This document shows positions 22,513 to 35,800 of a stretch of 64,000 bases of DNA, one piece after another. How positions within the stretch are numbered: position 1 is the stretch's first letter; every line of letters begins with the position of its first letter. Source of the DNA: Fratercula arctica (lineage: Eukaryota > Chordata > Aves > Charadriiformes > Alcidae); NCBI GenBank assembly GCA_947846985.1, contig CANTUZ010000004.1, positions 4,888,927 through 4,952,926 of the forward strand, read 5' to 3'. The notes under the pieces are model-generated. The model made no database searches. It worked only from the letters and a program-made list of their open reading frames with translations, and had not been told where the DNA came from. A program made the position numbers and the translations under genes.

Positions 22513-25500
22513 TTTTATTTTTTTTCTTTTTTTGAGCCATTAAGTCAGTCCTCTTCTTTGGGTGCTGACTGACCTTTGTTCAGATCTTTGCTTTGAGCTT
22601 CTGTCTGTTTGACTTTCCAGTTTTGAGTGTAGGTTCCTGTTTGAGATGTATGAGCTGAAAGGAAGAACCAAACCAACTAAAGTACAGATTGGGGGAAACT
22701 GAGAGTTCAGAATTACTTTCAAGTTATGATAAAATTTTAAAAGCCAAGTTCCAAAGTGTTAATTGAGCCACTCCCTTTTGAATAAGCATAAATAGTTTCT
22801 TTCCCACCTACTTGCCACTTATTTAGTGGATTTAATTATCACCTAGCCAGAAGGCAGAGACATTATTACACCTAGCCGGAGGGGACTAGAGGGGGAAGTA
22901 GTCACTTTAATGAGCTGCAACAGAAGTAGGTCAATGAAAAATATATGTATAATTTACTAGAGTGCTTCTATGGATATATATTTGATTAGTGGACTAAAGG
23001 TGACATTGATTGCTGAAGCTTAAAACATCAAACTTCATTTAGTTGAGTGATGTTTTGTTTTCTTTTCACCTTTTTCACAGTGCGCCTTTACTCCGTTCTC
23101 ATGCTGATTTAAATCTTTAGTTTTCCTTAGCTCATTTATTACTTTTGTTACTATAACGTCTTATTGAAGATACACTATTATATGTGGATTTCAATTTATT
23201 AGGTCTTTTTGTAACACATTACTACCGGGTCTATTTGCTTTTATTAAAATAATTGTTTTATGCTAACATTTAATTTGTTTTCTTGAACTACAGGGTATCT
23301 ATAATGTATCTTCATACTTTTATTTCATAAATAGGTATCTGTTTAGGTTAAAAAGAAAAAGAATTCTCATTTTCTCGGAATCCTCAGTAGTGCTTTGTTC
23401 ACATGACACAACTTGCTACTCTTAGGATGCACCTGTGGAAAAGCAATGGAAAGACAGAATGGAAAGAAGAGATAATTAGCATAGCAAAAAGTTAGGTTAT
23501 GTTAGTCTTTGACTGAACAGTGCTCCTCAGGAGGAAGGTCTCTATTGATTTCAGAAAATCAGTTTAAGTACTCCTTAACAGCACTTTCTTCTGTATTTGG
23601 GAGTCCTTTCCTTTTGTCTTTCCCTGTTTCCTTATTCATCTTATACTCTGTTTTCCCCAACTGTAAGCTGGATACTATATTACTATCTAGCATACTTCAA
23701 TGAACTAATATTTACAGTGCAATATTTAGTCTTTCCCAAAAGTTACATTAGCCAACTTCCTTGGGTATGTTATCCTTAAGTAGGAGATTGAGAGATGAAC
23801 ATTTCCTTTGCTTAAAGGGAGGTAAAGTTGTGATAACAAGAACCTCATAACCATTTTGTGGTTGATACTTGTGGGATGTGGCATGGTAATTTCTGACGGT
23901 TTTTTGCAAAAAAAAATAGGGCACTAAAATAGCGGAAGCACCTGAAGTTGTTAATCCAAATGCAGGCAACCACGCAACAAACTGCTAGTCTGTGGGAGCC
24001 CCAGAACATCTTCTCCTCATTACTTTCCCCCAGCCCTGGCCACAGCACACTCTTCAAAAACATAAAAAATGCAAAACTTGGGAGAAAAAACCAAAAAGCA
24101 TGACTGCAATATACCACAAGATCAGAACAGAAAAGATCAAGGGTATTAGTGTCCTATATCACAAATCAAAATGAACAAAACCAAAAAATCAGCCTGTGAC
24201 CTGTTTGGGCTCACGGAGGAGAGGGGGACTGGAAAGGAAGTTTTTCTCCTGATCCCAACGTCAGTGGCTGATTGCGTCATGAGCAAGGAATGCAAATCCA
24301 AGATAGGAGGGATTTTAATACTGCCTCGAGGAGTGCCCAAATACCTCCCCATTTGTCGTGGGATTTAGATGAAGAATGTCTGATGCTTCTGAGGCCCTGG
24401 GAATAGAAGCCCAGAAGGCAGGCTGAGCATCAGAAGGAGGTAAAAAACCATTTTGGGTGTGACTGGTAACGGGTAGAAGCTTGTAAGCCTGCTATTATAG
24501 CAAATTTGTACCGAACAAACCACCTTCCCTGCTCTTGCAAGCAAATCCAACCTTCCTCAGTGATACCAACAACAGGTTACCTAAGGACTTAAATCCTTTC
24601 TCTGGAGCGTGCTAAGTGCCTCCTGCATAGTTTTTAGAATCTTCCGTTTGTGCTGAGTCAAAATGTGATTTCCTAGAAACCACTGAGACCTGAAGATTTC
24701 TTTGTCTGCATATACAAAATATTTTTAGGCAGTGTTTCTGTGTTGGGTGAGATCAAATGCGAGAACTAAAAGCACAGGAGAAACTGCAGTTTGCAGTTAT
24801 GCCTCTCTTGGTGGAAATTATGAATACTTCTTTCCAGATCGCTACATTGTACTTTTTTGTCCCTGTCAGTCTCCTCCACATTTGAATTACCAATGCTGGC
24901 TTCTCAAGACTAGTATTATTAGTGTAAGTTTCCTCTTGGACTTAAAAAAGCTTTGCAACCTTTCAGAAAGCACTGAAGTTTCAGCTTGATTTTTCAAATA
25001 GAAATAATTTACAGTAGCTCAGCTGCCAGCATTAGTACAATTATGTACTATGTACAAATAATTATGTGCAAATATGTAGTACAATTTGGGGGGAAAATGA
25101 ATTTAATTTACTCCTGGGGGCCAATGTTATTCAAATGTGTCTTTATTCCTGGCAGCAATGCTGAAGAATCATCTTTGCTCTGTGCATTGAGGTTAACCAG
25201 ACCGATGAAGGCCAGCGGGACAAGAATGAAAATGCTGTGCAGTATTCATTTAAACTCCAAATCCTCAAGTGGAAAAGGCATAATCCTTTTCCCTGGAATT
25301 AAGATTTTTGTTCTTTTCTCTAAAGCACTAGACAGATTATTGTACCTTTCCTGCTGTGGTCTTACAAGCCTTTCCCATACAATTTGCTTACTCTTTGTAT
25401 AATTTCTTCTTTAATAACCTATTTTCCAGTGCAAGTCAGTTACTTCTGCTCCTGAGTGACACCACTTTAAATGGGATTACAAGCAGCTGCATTGTTCTGT

Positions 25501-26329
25501 TCCAGTTTACTGCTTCCTATTAAAAAACCCATTCCCATCGCAAGCTGATTGCTAACTTTATTAATTCCCTAAAATTTGGTTTCTTTGTGCTACTGTACCG
25601 TATTGACTCATTCCCAGCAGTACTAAATCCAACCAGTTCCTGATTTCTGGTCTTGTGATTTCCTACGTAAGTTCTCTATAGTTATTTGCTGCAGGCCAAG
25701 AGAATAATTTCTCCTCTGGCTTCAAAGGTTAAGCAATATAAACTAAGAGAGAAATAAGATGTTAGATTACTCGTAATTTCTAAATGAGATTTCCTGTAAA
25801 TTCAATATGCTGTTGTTTAAACTACATGGAAAAAAATTATACAGAGTGATTGGTTTAGCTTTTTTTCAATATCTCTTTAGTGAGATACAGTGGTTACTCA
25901 GAGTAGTTCTCCCTTGTTTGTTCCCAATTATGAAATCCATGTGCAAGTCTTACACATTAAATCCTTGGGCTTGAAAGCTTTTTTTTTTCCTTATCAGAAT
26001 CAGAAGACTCTACACTGTGGCAAATAGCCATCAATAAAACTGAATTATGTTCTAAAATTTCCATTTTTTTTCCCCTCTATTTTACAGCAGCAGTGAAAGT
26101 AGAGCTGTTAATAGACAATTATTTTTGCCTGAAGTTTCTGAAGCCATTCTGTATCCTCAATTATTCTCACTGCAAGGGAGGACCAAAACTGCAGAGTTTT
26201 AAAGATGCAACAGCGCGGTGGGTTTGCACAATGAGGTAATGATATTTTTGTTTGCTTTTCTGGTCCTTTCTTAGTAATTGCTGATGTTCACCTCTCTGTT
26301 TTCACACTCCTGGATATTGGATTTATGTT
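22513..26329. other. Non-coding DNA with a possible regulatory cluster
   Basis: No gene is supported. At 22838-22882 the phrase cacctagcc(a/g)gagg occurs twice. The stretch 24226-24320 is listed separately as candidate regulatory DNA. The 138-codon open frame at 24986-25402 has no codon bias or splice sites and is taken as chance. Confidence 0.4.
24226..24320. promoter_or_regulatory. Candidate regulatory element with octamer and bZIP-like sites
   Basis: Within about 100 bases there are several kept CpGs, a TGCGTCATGA bZIP-like site, an AAGGAATG TEAD-like site and an exact octamer ATGCAAAT (24290-24297). The stretch lies inside a complete 65-codon open frame (24171-24368) that ends ICRGI. A small coding exon is therefore an alternative, but it has no supporting splice sites. 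Confidence 0.3.
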
Positions 26330-27310
26330 TTCACAGCACTATCTACGCTGACCTTAACATCCTGTTCCTATGTATTAGTGGTTGGCTTATCACTGTGTAG
26401 GTAAAATTATTTTTTCCCTTGTGCATCATTTTACAACCATCCTTCCTGAATTTCATCTGCCATTATCTCACTCAGTTGCTTGGTTGCAAGGCTTTTCTGC
26501 ACTTCTTCACAGTCAATTCCTATCTTTACCAGCATGAATAACAGTAGCATCCTGAAAGTTTGTCATCACACTCTTCACTCTTTTTTTCAGATAACTTAAA
26601 AACATGCTGAACACCAGGGCCCCCAATAAATCCTGTAAGACTCTGCTGAGTATCTCTCTTGAGAGAGAGAAATGACTTTTACACTAACTTTCGGTATCTT
26701 TCTGTTTAATCAGCTATTTTATTCATGTGAGGACCTTCCTTCTCATGACTGCTCGGCTTATTTGAAAACCTTTAAAAGACTCTTGTAGAAGGCCTTTTGG
26801 AAATCCATGTGCATTGCATTAACCTGATCTCTCTTATTCTTATTGACTCCGTTATTATTGACTATAAATGTTTACAGTGCATTTTTGATACATGCCTTGC
26901 CTTTATATAAGCTGTGTTGATTCTTCTGTAATAGATCCTATTTATTTTGGCTTTGCTATTTCTAATTTTTTTTTTATGGTTTCCAGCAATTTCCCTGGAG
27001 CAGTTTTCAGAATGACTAGCTGGTAATTCAGGAGAAATTTTCCAGAAACTTTGAAAAATTAGAGCCTTTCTAGTCACCTTCCAGTCTTCTGCCAACAAGG
27101 CTTTGCATACCATGGTTCTAAATAATTCAGTTATTTCCTTTTTAATCCCTAAATGCAAATCACCTGAATTTGGTGTCTTGACTGTTGGTCATGCTGCCAT
27201 AAACTTTCAATTTGGCACATCAATTTGATACAGGTTCTCTCATGCACTGCCTGTAGAAGGGGTTATAGTACTTTTTCTGCTGTGGGAGCTTTATCTTCTG
27301 TGAGTGTTTC
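26330..27310 (-). mobile_element. Ancient CR1/L3-type LINE relic, antisense
   Basis: The + strand reads in order like the complement of the reverse-transcriptase region of the old amniote CR1/L3-type LINE. It has aatttcatctgccattatct, then cacttcttcacagtc, then aacaccagggccc...taaatcctgt, then catgtgaggaccttcc, then ggccttttggaaatccatgtg, then taagctgtgttgattcttc, then agctggtaattcagg, then caccttccagtcttctg. On the minus strand the segment complementary to ggaaatcc reads DFQKAF, the usual RT motif, with the next residues already changed. The frame is broken throughout, so this is a fossil. The ends are approximate; similarity may begin near 26276 and fades after 27250. Confidence 0.85.
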
Positions 27311-30300
27311 TTTGTTATAGTTATCTAGCAAACTTTACTTAAAAGAAAATGAAGCATTCCAATAATTGCTTCCCAGTACAGCAGAAAAGTAAGAATACTG
27401 TTCGATTTCAACATCAGAGCAGCTGTGACCTTGCTGGGTTTTGGACAGATCAGTAAGTAGCCACAGTGCTTTCAGTCATTTAAATTGTTTTCAGAACAGC
27501 TTTCCGGTGAGTTAAAATACAAAGTCATAGGCTTAGAATTATCCCACTTTCATATTTATCCAAGTTCCTTACCAATAAACAGAAGTTGCCCAGTTACATG
27601 TCTCACAGTAAATAAGCGAGTCACTTCTTGGAAGTTAATTTCCGATGGACGCTTGTTACCCTACTTTACCTTGTCACACTTTTTGAAGGAGCAGACCTGC
27701 TGGAGCAGAAAGATGCGAAGATGACTGACTGTTAATCCTCAGGTGACGGGCTTCCCCTGTTTTCTCCCTTCTGGAGTTCTAAAAGGAAAATAGTAGTGTA
27801 ACTACATTTGTTCGACTGTCTGATCCTCTGCAGTTGATAAAATGATGCAAAATTTCATTCGGACTCTGCTTCTTGATTCACCCCATTCAGCTTGAATTGA
27901 GAAAGTGTCCAAATGTCCATTTCCTTATAAAAAAGGGTAGTAAAACACATATCTTATTGCCCACCTCCCACAAAGGTAAAGTACTGAAACTAAGATGTGT
28001 ATAGGATAATTCTAAGAAAATTGTATCAAAAATGACAGAAAACGCTTTCTTTTTAAGAGAAATTTAAGATTCAAATAAGCTTTTTCAGGTACTTCTACGG
28101 AGGAAAAACTCGAGTGCCCCAAAAGATCGATGCGTTCTGTTTTGAGAGGCTTATGACTGGTAGCAAATTGTAATTCCCAGACATTTCAGTTTGTACCGCT
28201 TTACTTTTTTATAAAGCCTATGCAACACGTAACTAGATCTGAAATGACATCCTTGGTTGCTAATGCCTCTTGCAAAAACCAGAGCTGTGCAGGAGGAAAT
28301 TAAGTAAACAGTCATTCCAGCCATATAGCTAAGTAATGGGAAATGTTCTTCCTGCTAATTTACACATGCAAATTAGATCAGGCTCTTGTACCAATAAATC
28401 AATACAGCCTAATGAATTCCTTGGGTGGAATTCAGATATAGCTAACTGCAAGCCAAGTTTGTTTGGAAGAAAACAGACTGTACCTTACTTCCAATGGAGG
28501 TTTCAAATTGTGTCCTGAAACACAGTGTTGTCATTGAGTGGATGGGGGTGCTATCATCACAAAATTCACTTAGCTTTATAGTAAACACTTTATTTCCAGT
28601 AATCCTAAATGTGCAGCCATTAGTTGAAATGTAAAGCACCCGTATTTTTTCCTCTTACTTTCTGGCCTAAGCAATCGTGCCTGTTTTCCGATGACAGAGC
28701 TGTCTCAGTCAACGCCTGTGGCATTTTCTCCAGATGCCTGTACATTATAATGCACTTTGCTACTTTACCTTTCCTTTCCTTCAGTACATGCCCACCACTG
28801 GATGGTTGCAGGCAATATGGAGTTGTCTTACATATCCTTTCCTTTTTTCTGCCTAGAGTGAACTCTGGTTTACAAACCTGAATAATCATCCTATTCAAAA
28901 TTTTTTCTAATGACAAAGACTTAATGGAGTTATAATTTTCTGGGGTATATCTGATTTCCAAGAGAAATATTCACTCAACTAATTGTTGTTGTCTTAGTTA
29001 ACGCTCACCACCCTGCCATCATCCTTAGTGATGTACAAGAAGTTAATATCTTAAATATGGGTAGGGATGCCTAATATTAAGTTCATGCTTCAAAAAAATA
29101 CTGCATCAATCACCCCAAATATAAAGAGACACACTCCTTGTTTTGTGAGGAAGTCATATTAACATTTTATGTGTTTTATATAATAGACTGCACTTAGAAC
29201 AATCGAACAAGATTTGTTCCTTTAATGGGTAATAGAGCTTGCTTTGTCTAGCTGCTTTTAGTGACACAAAAAGTAAGCTTGGGTCATCTCAGCTGGTAAC
29301 TGTGCCCAATAATGCAGGATATATTGATCTAATTCTATGAAAAGCATTACCTACAAAGAGATGTTTTAGATTACAGATGCCTTGAATTTTCTATGTAGTA
29401 GTGAAATTAGTCATCATTTATTATTATTTGAATTTAGTATTTTTTCCCCTGAGAAATGAAATTTACCCAAATGATATTACCCAAAATGTTTTACAGGTAT
29501 ATTGTAGATAATGTGCCCAACAAAAATCTGTGCGTTGCACTGGTTATTAATGCGTCTGAAACCAAGTCTGAAGCCCACAGGGTGTGACCAATTTCTGTGT
29601 TCCATTTAGTTTCCTCATAGCTATGAGCCCTTTAAACGAACCCACAAATAGAATTTAAAGACTAAATGTAACTGCGTGCTGAATTTCTATGCTGACAATT
29701 ATGGACAAATTCATCAAACTGAATATATGCTTCTTCTGCTTTACATGTAGGAGAAATCTAACGTTTGGGGTGATTGATATTGATATGACAAATGTAGTGC
29801 AAGCTGACTCTCAAGAAAGCCATTCTGCTAAGTTTTTTTATAGTATTTAGGTAGTCATTATCCATTTCACTTCTAAAATACTGGCCAAAACTACAAATTC
29901 TTTAATGTTTATTAGAAGATCAATGTCAAGTTCTTAGTTTTCTCTTACCAGTGAGCCAGCTTAGCTCTATAACTACTAATACACTTTATTTTGTATTTAT
30001 TGAAACATGGGATGATTCAGCCCACTTTACATGCAAAAGAGAAGAACAATTTCAATCTAAGCTTTCCATCCTGTATTACAGCCAAATTACATTGTAACTC
30101 GTACAATGGCAAGAGAGTTTTCATGGGTGTTATCTGCCTAGAATACCAAATGCCGATTATTTCATGCATTTATATTGATATGTCTGCATTTTAAATTTCT
30201 GCATATTCAGGTCACCTCTACCAATACAGAAATTTTTTAGATCAATATGTTTGTGCTCTCTGTGTGCAATACACATCATGCCCATAATGACCTGGATTGC

Positions 30301-32460
30301 TTGTCTGTTTTTTCTTGGTTTTCAAGTTACCTAATATGATCCAAATTCAAACTGAACATGACCACAAGTAAGTACATAAATGTATCCTCATCTTAAATGG
30401 TGGCGTATGGATTGCCTCTGAGTAGTAATTTGCTTGGGGTTTTGAGTTGCTTTTTTAAAATTCAGCATTTTATGCTATTTATCTGTCTTGTTCTGGTTTT
30501 TAAATACGAAATCACCATTCACCCTTGAAGCCACCTTCACAGCTGCTGAAAAGTGCAAACTTCATCAGCATCATACTAAAATTGATTTTACAGGCTGATA
30601 TTCATGAAGATTTTTTTGATTGCTTATAAAGACAGCATTCTCTCCTCGGCTGAAATACGAGGGAAGATAACAGTACTTCGCCTACAAATACAAACACCAA
30701 ACAAAGATCACAATGGTTTCATAAAATCTTGAAAGAAAGCTTAACTATCAACTGACCTAGTGAAAAACGTGCAGTTTTATAATCTAATCTCATCTCATGT
30801 CCTGGAAATGTGGTAAACAGGAGCTGCAAGCTCTGAAAGAGTCCAGCAAAATGCCATTTGAAATCTACAGCTTCCAGTGGGTCAGTAGATCAGTAGTGTG
30901 AGGCATCCATTAAATTCTACTTAATTCCACTTAAACAAGCGTTTCAAGAGAAAAGTGGGAAAAGAGAGGTTGAGGTACAGAGGGAAGCAGCTTCAACTGT
31001 TATAAATTATCTGAATGCTGTAGCCTGCCCCTGCAGTCTAACAGAATTTGGTTTATAAGAAAAGTGAAAGACAGCAAAAGGGGCATTCAGCAGTATCTAT
31101 GAAGCGTGCTGGTGAAATAGTCATGCCTTTTCACAAGGCATGTATCTGTGAGACTTTAAACTATTTTCTAAATTAATTTCAACTCTAGGTTAATGTTAAG
31201 AGACAGATTCTGGGAGGCGGGATGGAACTGTATATATCTTTACAGTCTTGAATTAGAATTAGGTTGTTTTTCTTCTCTATTCCCAGCTAGCTTCATGTGC
31301 ATTCTCAGTTGAGTAGCCTGCTTGATTATAAACTTTGATTAAATGGCTGAGCCTTACTGTGAAGGTTATTTTGTATTTTTGTGGCTGTTTGAACATGGCA
31401 GTAGCAAACAGCCTGCCCCCTGCAGTGGCGCTGAAGGCTGGAGTATTATTTTAAATGCGTAAGGATAGACCCTGCAGTGCAATTACATCACAGAAAAGCC
31501 ATGTAAAGCCTGATGCACTGCATTAAAGCAACACAAGGGACAGCTCTGACTTACTCTCAACTTTTCCAAGGGGAAGAATATGGAAAACGTAGCCAAATAT
31601 TAGTGTAGTAATGCACAATTTTTTATCAGGATAAATTTCTAGACACACTGGAGTTTTCCAGAGGAGAAAGTGATGAAAACATCCATTTCTGAAATGGCTT
31701 GTTTTCAGGACATATAGACAAGCCCAGCTTCAGCACCCTCCTGTGCCTAAAGAAATTCCATCCTACTTTTTTTTCATCTTATATCATCACCCACCTAAAA
31801 GGTACTTAGTCTGGAGTACTGAGAAATGAATTATGAGATTTTCTTTTTCTTTTTTTCCCTTCACGCTCCTCCACTTTAAACATCCACTAGCACAGATGAA
31901 AGTCTGACATCTCATTTCCTAAGGACTTATCTTCTGTGTCCTCCTAGATAAATACAGAGAAAGACATTGAGTGAGGTTGTTGATACCTCTGTAAACGGAG
32001 TACAACCGCCTGTGACAAAGCAGTATATCTATTTCAGATGAAATAATTTGGAGGATGGAATCACAACTGCGAGGAATATACTGTGGAAAAAGGGGGAGGT
32101 TAGAAAATTATATATTATGGTAATGAGGGGAGGCAAGTGGCTGAAATCTGATGAGATTTCCATGTAAATAACTATTAATGAAGTTTTCTTGATGAAGAGC
32201 GAAAAGCAATAGAAATTGCAGTAGTACAGAAGGGCTAACTCATTGGTTTTGCTACAATGCTGAGCTAGAAGGCCAAGAACTGAATAGCATAAAATTGTGT
32301 CCTCTGCCTCCCTTATCTTGGAGCTGTTGAGTTGGGAAAAGGAGATGGAACCAGTAAGGCGTCTGGCTGCTGAAAAGCCTGTAACACACAACTCACTCCA
32401 GGAGTGACAGCCACGAAGTCTTGATGTGAAGACGTGGTCTGTATTTATGTCAGAGCTCAG
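27311..32460. other. Non-coding DNA, nothing supported
   Basis: This is AT-rich sequence. Around 28850-28960 the phrase gttataattttctgggg weakly recalls another LINE RT relic, but too little matches to call it. Open frames on either strand here are short and lack splice sites. At 31122-31142 a perfect 8-bp inverted repeat (catgcctt/aaggcatg) has a 5-base loop. Confidence 0.4.
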
Positions 32461-32578
32461 TTGGTTTTAGTTTGGTTTTGTTTTGTTTTTTTTTTTTTCT
32501 GGAAAAAGGAAGGCTGTGTGTACTTGGCCAATGTGAAATCTGTTGTTTTGGTTTTGTTTTTGTTTTTGTTTTTTTTTC
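32461..32578 (+). repeat. Two TTTTG-type simple repeats
   Basis: T-rich tracts with interspersed G (ttttgttttgtttt type) occur at about 32470-32498 and 32548-32578, separated by ordinary sequence. They generate the low-complexity open frames at 32434-32756, which are not genes. Confidence 0.8.
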
Positions 32579-32659
32579 ATGTGATTGTATCATCCATTAC
32601 CTCAAGCAGTCCTTCTCCTCTTCTTTTGCTTACTGTCCTGAAGTATTGGTAAACAGCAA

Positions 32660-32800
32660 CCGCATCTCATCTCTCTTTGTGAGACTAAATAAACTTGGTT
32701 TCTTCTTGTATCTTAGACACTTTGCCCTTCTGCTCATCCTAGTAGCCTTTCTTTGATCCTGTTACTGTCTGAACTCATCAGCCTTTGAGAAATCTTGTTA
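32660..32800 (-). mobile_element. CR1/L3-type LINE 3' relic, antisense
   Basis: The + strand phrases gagactaaataaacttggtt, then cttctgctcatcctagtagc, then ctttctttgatcctgt match the complement of a CR1/L3-type 3' region (agactaaacaggcccaactc, ggatcatcctagttgctctt, ctctgcacctgttcc). Identity is moderate and the ends are uncertain. Confidence 0.6.
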
Positions 32801-35800
32801 CAATAGTACTAAACTGTTGCTGTGACAAAAATCAAGGATGGGAAAACCAAGTTGAAAGTTCTTGCTTCAAGCACTTGCAATGTATGATTAATTTGGAGAG
32901 CCCTCCTTGTACTCGTTCTTTGTTATTTAGTTCTATGCAATTATTTAAGCACTGAACTAACTACAATAATCCATTTTGAAGAATACAGTTGTACAAGTGT
33001 ACAATCTCCAAGCGTTTCTCTGTGGTTGACTAGTGGTTGATTTCTCTTATATTCCTGTATAGCCACCTGGGATTCTTTGAACAGTGACTGAAAGTAATTG
33101 AGGCATAGTAAGTGTTACACGGGACACTTGACTGTACGTTTTCTTAATTTCTATTCATTGCTACTCCATGGAGCTTTAGGAGAGCAGAAAAAAAATACCA
33201 TAATCCCCTTGATTTACACCATTTTCTAGAGCATTCAGTTTAACCATTTCACATTAACAGAAGCACTTCAAGTCCACGTCTTGGTGTTGTCTTCTATTTC
33301 AGTTTTCTCCTTATGCATGAATGCTACTTATGTACCATTTTTAGTGCTCCTTAGTAACAAAACTGTACTGCTGTGTTCTAGCAAAGCATACTGATTAACT
33401 TTGCAGATGTTGATGTTTAAGGCTTGCATTCTTTGAGTGTTAGTTCAGTTAGTTCAGTGTGAGTGACAGTTCAGTTCCTGCTCCTGATTAGAAGTAACAC
33501 AAAAATCCCTTTGAGAACCAGAAAAATGGTTTAAAATTTTAAATATAAAAAAATCAAATATTGTAAATATAGAAAAAAACTTTCCAAAAGATATTTTCAA
33601 ATGTGTATTATAAAAGGCACACGGGTGACATCTGGAGAAAACACATTGGAGGAACTAAATCTGAACTCTCAGTGATTTTTGAATACTGATAGCATTTACT
33701 CTTTCACTGTATCAGTAAATACAGAGTATCATTTTTTTTTGCATTTTAACTACTTCTTGTTTGCTTGACTACTCTCTGCTGTCTTTTCTCATACTTATTC
33801 TCATACAATACATTAAGTATTGTAGCTGTTGTTGGTTGTTTGCCTAGCTGGCCCAAACTTTAATTTTATCTCAAATCAATGTCCTGGAAAGTATGGTATC
33901 AGCAGTACTAAATTTCTGTCTTTTGATCCAACCATATACAAGCTTAATTTTCGTTATTAAAACTGTAACTATTTCATATAATGTGAGGATAAACAGAAAG
34001 TCTTATCACCTTCCTTGTGCAGCCCAGATTCTCCTGCAAATGAAACAATTACTATAGGTTCATTACAATTTTCAGTTTAAAAAGAAAACAAGAAGTAAAA
34101 CAGTGATGCTTTCCTATTGCTGCTGATAATATAGACAAAGCTGGGTTAAGTACAATCTCCATGATGTAACCAAATATATTGCAGTGAGAGAGACCAGCCA
34201 TGAAAAAAATAGTTACCCTGAGGGAGGATAGCACTGGATTAAAATCTAGATAAAGGGGAAAAAACCTTAAGGTTAGCCATTTTATTTCCATCTATAAAAT
34301 ATAACCTCAAAATGTTTGTTTTTACCACAGCATAACAGATTTTTATCTTTTCTCAACCTGCAGTAAAATACACAGGTTCAAAAAACACAAGTCGTGCTTT
34401 TGTCCTTGAAAACTTTCATCGGTACAGATAATAGTTGCTTCTTTACATTGAACATAAACTTTACATTGCACATTATTTTTTTCTTTCTCTGAGCATTGGA
34501 TTTTTTAAGTTTATATACACTGAATTCTAGCTTTGACCTTACATTTTAATATTTTATACTGAGGACAGGGAATAGAAACAGAATGTAAAAGAAGCAGACA
34601 TAGAAAATTAAATTAATATCAAAATATACTCCATTGAGAAAGCTATGTTAAGATTACATGATTTGCATAATTAAGTGCTGAAAAGTCATGAACTTGAAAT
34701 TCAACATTTCAGACAATTCTTATTCTTTATTCTTTATGTATCTATGATTCTATGATCTGTTACTGTTAAGTCTTTAATTATACGATTTTTAATGTTAAAA
34801 ATGCATGTTTTAATTAGATTTTTTCTGCACGTACACATATAGACTTTGTAGATCAAACTATTGTCAGAGCAGCAAAGCAAAAAAGAAAAGGGTCTGAGTA
34901 CAAAGCACCTTTTCTGTTTATTCTAAATATATCTTTATGTATCTTAATGACAGATTCATTCCGTTAACTGTAGAAAACAGTGCACTCTGGAAATACTGGC
35001 ATTAATAATTTTGTGGACTTAATGCCCAGCTCATCTACTTGTTCTGCTCTAACCATCATAGCTTATTTTCTGAAATCCTCCTATGACTTTTAGATGTAGT
35101 GGAGGCTGTTTCTATCTTCGTTTTGGGCTGCTCCACCTTTATTGTCATTGTCTATGACTGACAACCTCTTTAAAACCTGTCTTCAATCAACTATTTGGAC
35201 TTTCTCATTTGCTGATGCCCCAGTACTGCAGTCATGCCTACTGTCACAAAGCCTGAAAACTAGAAAAGACCAGATCTCAACATTTTCTTGTGGTTTATAG
35301 TTGGAATAAAAAAATATTTTTTGCATTTTCACGCAGGCAGGGTGGATGCATACCAGCCATGTCTGTTCATTGTGGTCTTTAATTCAGAACATCTGATCCC
35401 CTTCACGTTTTTTACATCATTGCAGTGAGCTTGACCTACAAAGTAGCGATTGTTATACTGAAGGAGCATAGAGCCCTTGGCCATTCGCATTTATTTTGCC
35501 TCAGATGTTCTGCAGGAGTTTAAAAGACCTTCTGTGTCTGGTTTTGTTCTTACCTGAGCCATGCATTTCGGAGCCTATCTAACAGCACTTGCCTGATATT
35601 AATTTATAAAACAGTCAGTGAATGCCCAGTCCTTGGAGAAGAGACCCACCATGAACAGGGTTGTTCCTTTTTGCTGCGGTCCTGGCAATTTTGCTTTTTA
35701 TTGTTAAGTGGAGCAGCTTATAGGGGAAAAAAGCAGAAAGTAAAGCTATTTTACAGTGAAGCACAGCCCAGAGGTGGAAGCACTTTTCTAGAAAAGAGGT

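Noticed and set aside
24986..25402. 138-codon open frame (+)
   Set aside because: AT-rich codons, no splice sites or homology; consistent with chance.
28840..28960. Possible second LINE RT relic
   Set aside because: Only one short phrase resembles the family; no ordered series of matches.
32434..32756. Hydrophobic open frames rich in Phe and Val
   Set aside because: Produced by TTTTG-type simple repeats and a LINE relic.
34741..34757. CR1-tail-like tctatgattctatgat
   Set aside because: Two units only and no CR1 body next to it.
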